Assembly (NCBI GenBank): GCA_037189665.1
Contig: JBBCIV010000240.1
Span: 1 to 42,307 of the forward strand
DNA length: 42,307 bases
Source of the DNA: BPJO01 sp037189665
GTDB taxonomy: Bacteria > Planctomycetota > Phycisphaerae > Tepidisphaerales > Tepidisphaeraceae
Direction: 5' to 3'
Shown: positions 40,554 to 42,307 of the stretch, piece after piece
Position numbering within the stretch: position 1 is the first letter of the stretch
Layout of the letters: each line of letters begins with the position of its first letter
Program-made: the position numbers and the translations under genes
The notes under the pieces: generated by a model
What the model was told of the DNA's origin: nothing
What the model saw: only the letters and a program-made list of their open reading frames with translations
The model's database searches: none

Positions 40554-41306
40554 GTGCGCATAACGCATCGCGGCTTCACGTTGATCGAACTGCTCGCCGT
40601 GATCGGCATCATCGCGGTGTTGATCGCCATCCTGCTGCCGGCCCTGCACGCGGCGCGCGAATCGGCCCGACGCGTCAAGTGCCTCAGCAACCTGCGGCAG
40701 ATGGTCATCTCGGCCAACATCTACATAAACAACTTTAAGGGTTATTACCCGATCGCTTACTATTCGGTCTGGGACGGCACGGTGAGCTATTCGTACTGCT
40801 GGGATTTGACGACCATCGTTCGAGCCGGCCAGCCACCCGAGGTCGTGCCAGGATTATTGTGGGAAGGCAAGGGGATAACCGCCATCCAACAGTGCCCGTC
40901 GTTTGAGGGGGCCGCAAATTGGGCGGTCGATCCGTACACGGGTTATAACTACAACACCAGTTACATCGGCCACGGCGAGTACGAGAACGTCGTCGCGCCC
41001 GCCAAGGCCACCGCGATTCGCAATCCGGCGCACACTGCTATCTTTGGCGATGGGCAGTATGCCGCCGGCGCGAATAAGTTCATGCGGGCCCCGTTCGACA
41101 GCGAAGGCGACGACACCTTCAACGGCCGCTGGGCGGGCACGCAGGGGTATCGGCATCGCAATATGACGAACGTTGCCTTCTGCGATGGCCATGCCGAATC
41201 CCTCCGTGACCGATTCACCGAAACCGACGATTACGATGGCGCCGCCAACATCGCACCGGGACCAGGCTTCCTCTCGCCTGACAACAGCATGTACGGCGGG
41301 AACTGA
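40554..41306 (+). CDS. Second pseudopilin-like protein with H-X9-DG motif
   Basis: 250 residues from a GTG set by the Shine-Dalgarno at 40543. The prepilin segment RGFTLIELLAVIGIIAVLIA has the standard Gly-Phe cleavage site and Glu5. The soluble domain ends HRNMTNVAFCDGHAESL, again with exact H-X9-DG spacing. It shares its general layout with the protein at 33448 but differs clearly in the middle. Codes alone after a terminator, 72 nt before the sulfatase maturase. Confidence 0.9.
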   Translation: MRITHRGFTLIELLAVIGIIAVLIAILLPALHAARESARRVKCLSNLRQMVISANIYINNFKGYYPIAYYSVWDGTVSYSYCWDLTTIVRAGQPPEVVPGLLWEGKGITAIQQCPSFEGAANWAVDPYTGYNYNTSYIGHGEYENVVAPAKATAIRNPAHTAIFGDGQYAAGANKFMRAPFDSEGDDTFNGRWAGTQGYRHRNMTNVAFCDGHAESLRDRFTETDDYDGAANIAPGPGFLSPDNSMYGGN

Positions 41307-41378
41307 CGAGGCTCATCCTGCGCGTTCGATCGCTTTAAAAGGGCCCGGCAGTCCGATACGCTTTCGGCCGGTGCCTAC

Positions 41379-42307
41379 ATGACGACGTCGTTGCAGACCG
41401 CTTTTCACATCATGTCGAAGCCCATCGGGCCGATCTGCAATCTCGACTGCAAATACTGTTTCTACCTCGAAAAAGAACGGCTCTACGCGCCCGGCGAACG
41501 CTGGAAGATGGGCGACGATGTGCTCGATGCCTACGTCCGGCAATACATCGAACAACAGGATGTGCCGGAGATATCCTTTGCCTGGCAGGGCGGCGAGCCA
41601 ACGCTGCTGGGCGTCGAATACTTCCGCAAGGTCGTCGCGCTCCAGCGGAAGTACGCCGGCGGCAAGGCGATCCACAACGCATTTCAGACCAACGGCGTGC
41701 TGATCGACGACGAGTGGGCGGCCTTCTTCGCGGAGAACGGGTTTCTGGTTGGCCTGTCGATCGACGGCCCGCAGCCGCTGCACGACAAGTATCGCGTGGA
41801 CAAGCGCCAGCGATCGACGTTTGACAACGTCATCCGCGGGCTTGGGTTTTTGAAAAAGCACCGCGTCGAGTTCAACACGCTGACCGTTGTAAACCGCGCA
41901 AATTCGCAGCGGCCGCTCGATGTGTATCGGTTTTTGCGGGAGATCGGATCGGGTTTTGTGCAATTCATCGCGCTGGTCGAGCGCCTGCCGTCGTCGACGC
42001 AGTTGACGATACGTGGCCTCGACTTTGCCGAGCCACCTTCATCCGAATCGTCTGGCGACGAGACTTTGCCGGTGACGGAATGGAGCGTGCGTCCGAACGA
42101 CTACGGCAGCTTTCTCTGTACGATTTTCGATGAGTGGGTTCGCAAGGATGTGGGGCAGACGTTCGTGCAGTTGTTCGATGTGGCGCTGAGCATCTGGATG
42201 GGCCGTGGTTCGCCTCTGTGCCTCTTCACAGAGAAGTGCGGCAGAGCGATGGCGATGGAACATAACGGCGATGTCTATTCCTGTGATCACTACGTTTACC
42301 CGCGATA
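41379..42307 (+). CDS. Anaerobic sulfatase-maturating enzyme, radical SAM/SPASM (3' end outside the window)
   Basis: At least 309 codons, open to the window edge. The radical SAM cluster motif CNLDCKYC gives Cys20, Cys24 and Cys27. QGGEPTLLG and LSIDGPQPLHDKYR are family signatures. The C-terminal part has CLFTEKCG and SCDHYVYP, the start of the SPASM region that binds extra iron-sulfur clusters. These enzymes oxidise a Cys or Ser of a sulfatase to formylglycine. No sulfatase is in the window, so clients must lie beyond it. There is no clear ribosome site, and the ATG at 41379 is the first sensible start. Confidence 0.92.
   Translation, partial: MTTSLQTAFHIMSKPIGPICNLDCKYCFYLEKERLYAPGERWKMGDDVLDAYVRQYIEQQDVPEISFAWQGGEPTLLGVEYFRKVVALQRKYAGGKAIHNAFQTNGVLIDDEWAAFFAENGFLVGLSIDGPQPLHDKYRVDKRQRSTFDNVIRGLGFLKKHRVEFNTLTVVNRANSQRPLDVYRFLREIGSGFVQFIALVERLPSSTQLTIRGLDFAEPPSSESSGDETLPVTEWSVRPNDYGSFLCTIFDEWVRKDVGQTFVQLFDVALSIWMGRGSPLCLFTEKCGRAMAMEHNGDVYSCDHYVYPR

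Noticed and set aside
1..42307. CRISPR array, transposase, integrase or rRNA
   Set aside because: No regularly spaced repeats, no transposase or integrase domains and no rRNA segments were seen on either strand.

Overview
The window is GC-rich, densely coded bacterial chromosome. It carries PEP-CTERM surface proteins, prepilin-like proteins with an H-X9-DG motif, a long MoxR/von Willebrand-A/DUF4159 gene cluster, Gfo/Idh/MocA and agarase-like enzymes, and an anaerobic-type sulfatase maturase. Together these suggest a polysaccharide-degrading planctomycete, most likely of the class Phycisphaerae. That assignment is inferred from gene content; there is no rRNA in the window.

Layout. (1) 1-6371: two secreted proteins (a NodB-like deacetylase and an unknown) converge on a minus-strand housekeeping run of TPR membrane protein, RluD-type pseudouridine synthase, TatA and YchF. 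(2) 6372-9132: an aromatic amino acid module. A candidate promoter drives a 24-codon leader peptide with seven Phe/Trp/Tyr codons in ten. Overlapping terminator and antiterminator helices follow, then a type I-beta DAHP synthase, then three tRNA genes read as Trp(CCA), Phe(GAA) and Tyr(GTA), and a GNAT acetyltransferase. (3) 9150-11532: PAP2 phosphatase, a small secreted protein and a Gfo/Idh/MocA oxidoreductase. (4) 11664-28368: one long co-directional cluster of two MoxR AAA+ ATPases, DUF58, a BatA-like vWA protein, a 1097-residue membrane/coiled-coil protein, a vWA/GATase-like membrane protein, a DUF4159 Tat-signal protein, a C13/caspase-like protein without the catalytic Cys, a BNR propeller and a TPR protein. 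(5) 28377-36906: an AraC-type regulator with a LacI-like sensor domain, divergent from a PEP-CTERM beta-strand-repeat protein, an FAD oxidoreductase, a pseudopilin, a GH-A agarase-like enzyme and a VOC protein. (6) 37475-42307: a 1000-residue protein with three PEP-CTERM signals in tandem, a second pseudopilin, and the start of a sulfatase maturase cut by the window edge.

The two most unusual items are the aromatic module (attenuator, DAHP synthase and all three aromatic tRNAs together) and the triple PEP-CTERM protein, which looks like a polyprotein. Smaller structures include a 70-bp palindromic element present twice and three periodic hairpins between genes. No CRISPR array, integrase, transposase or rRNA was seen.
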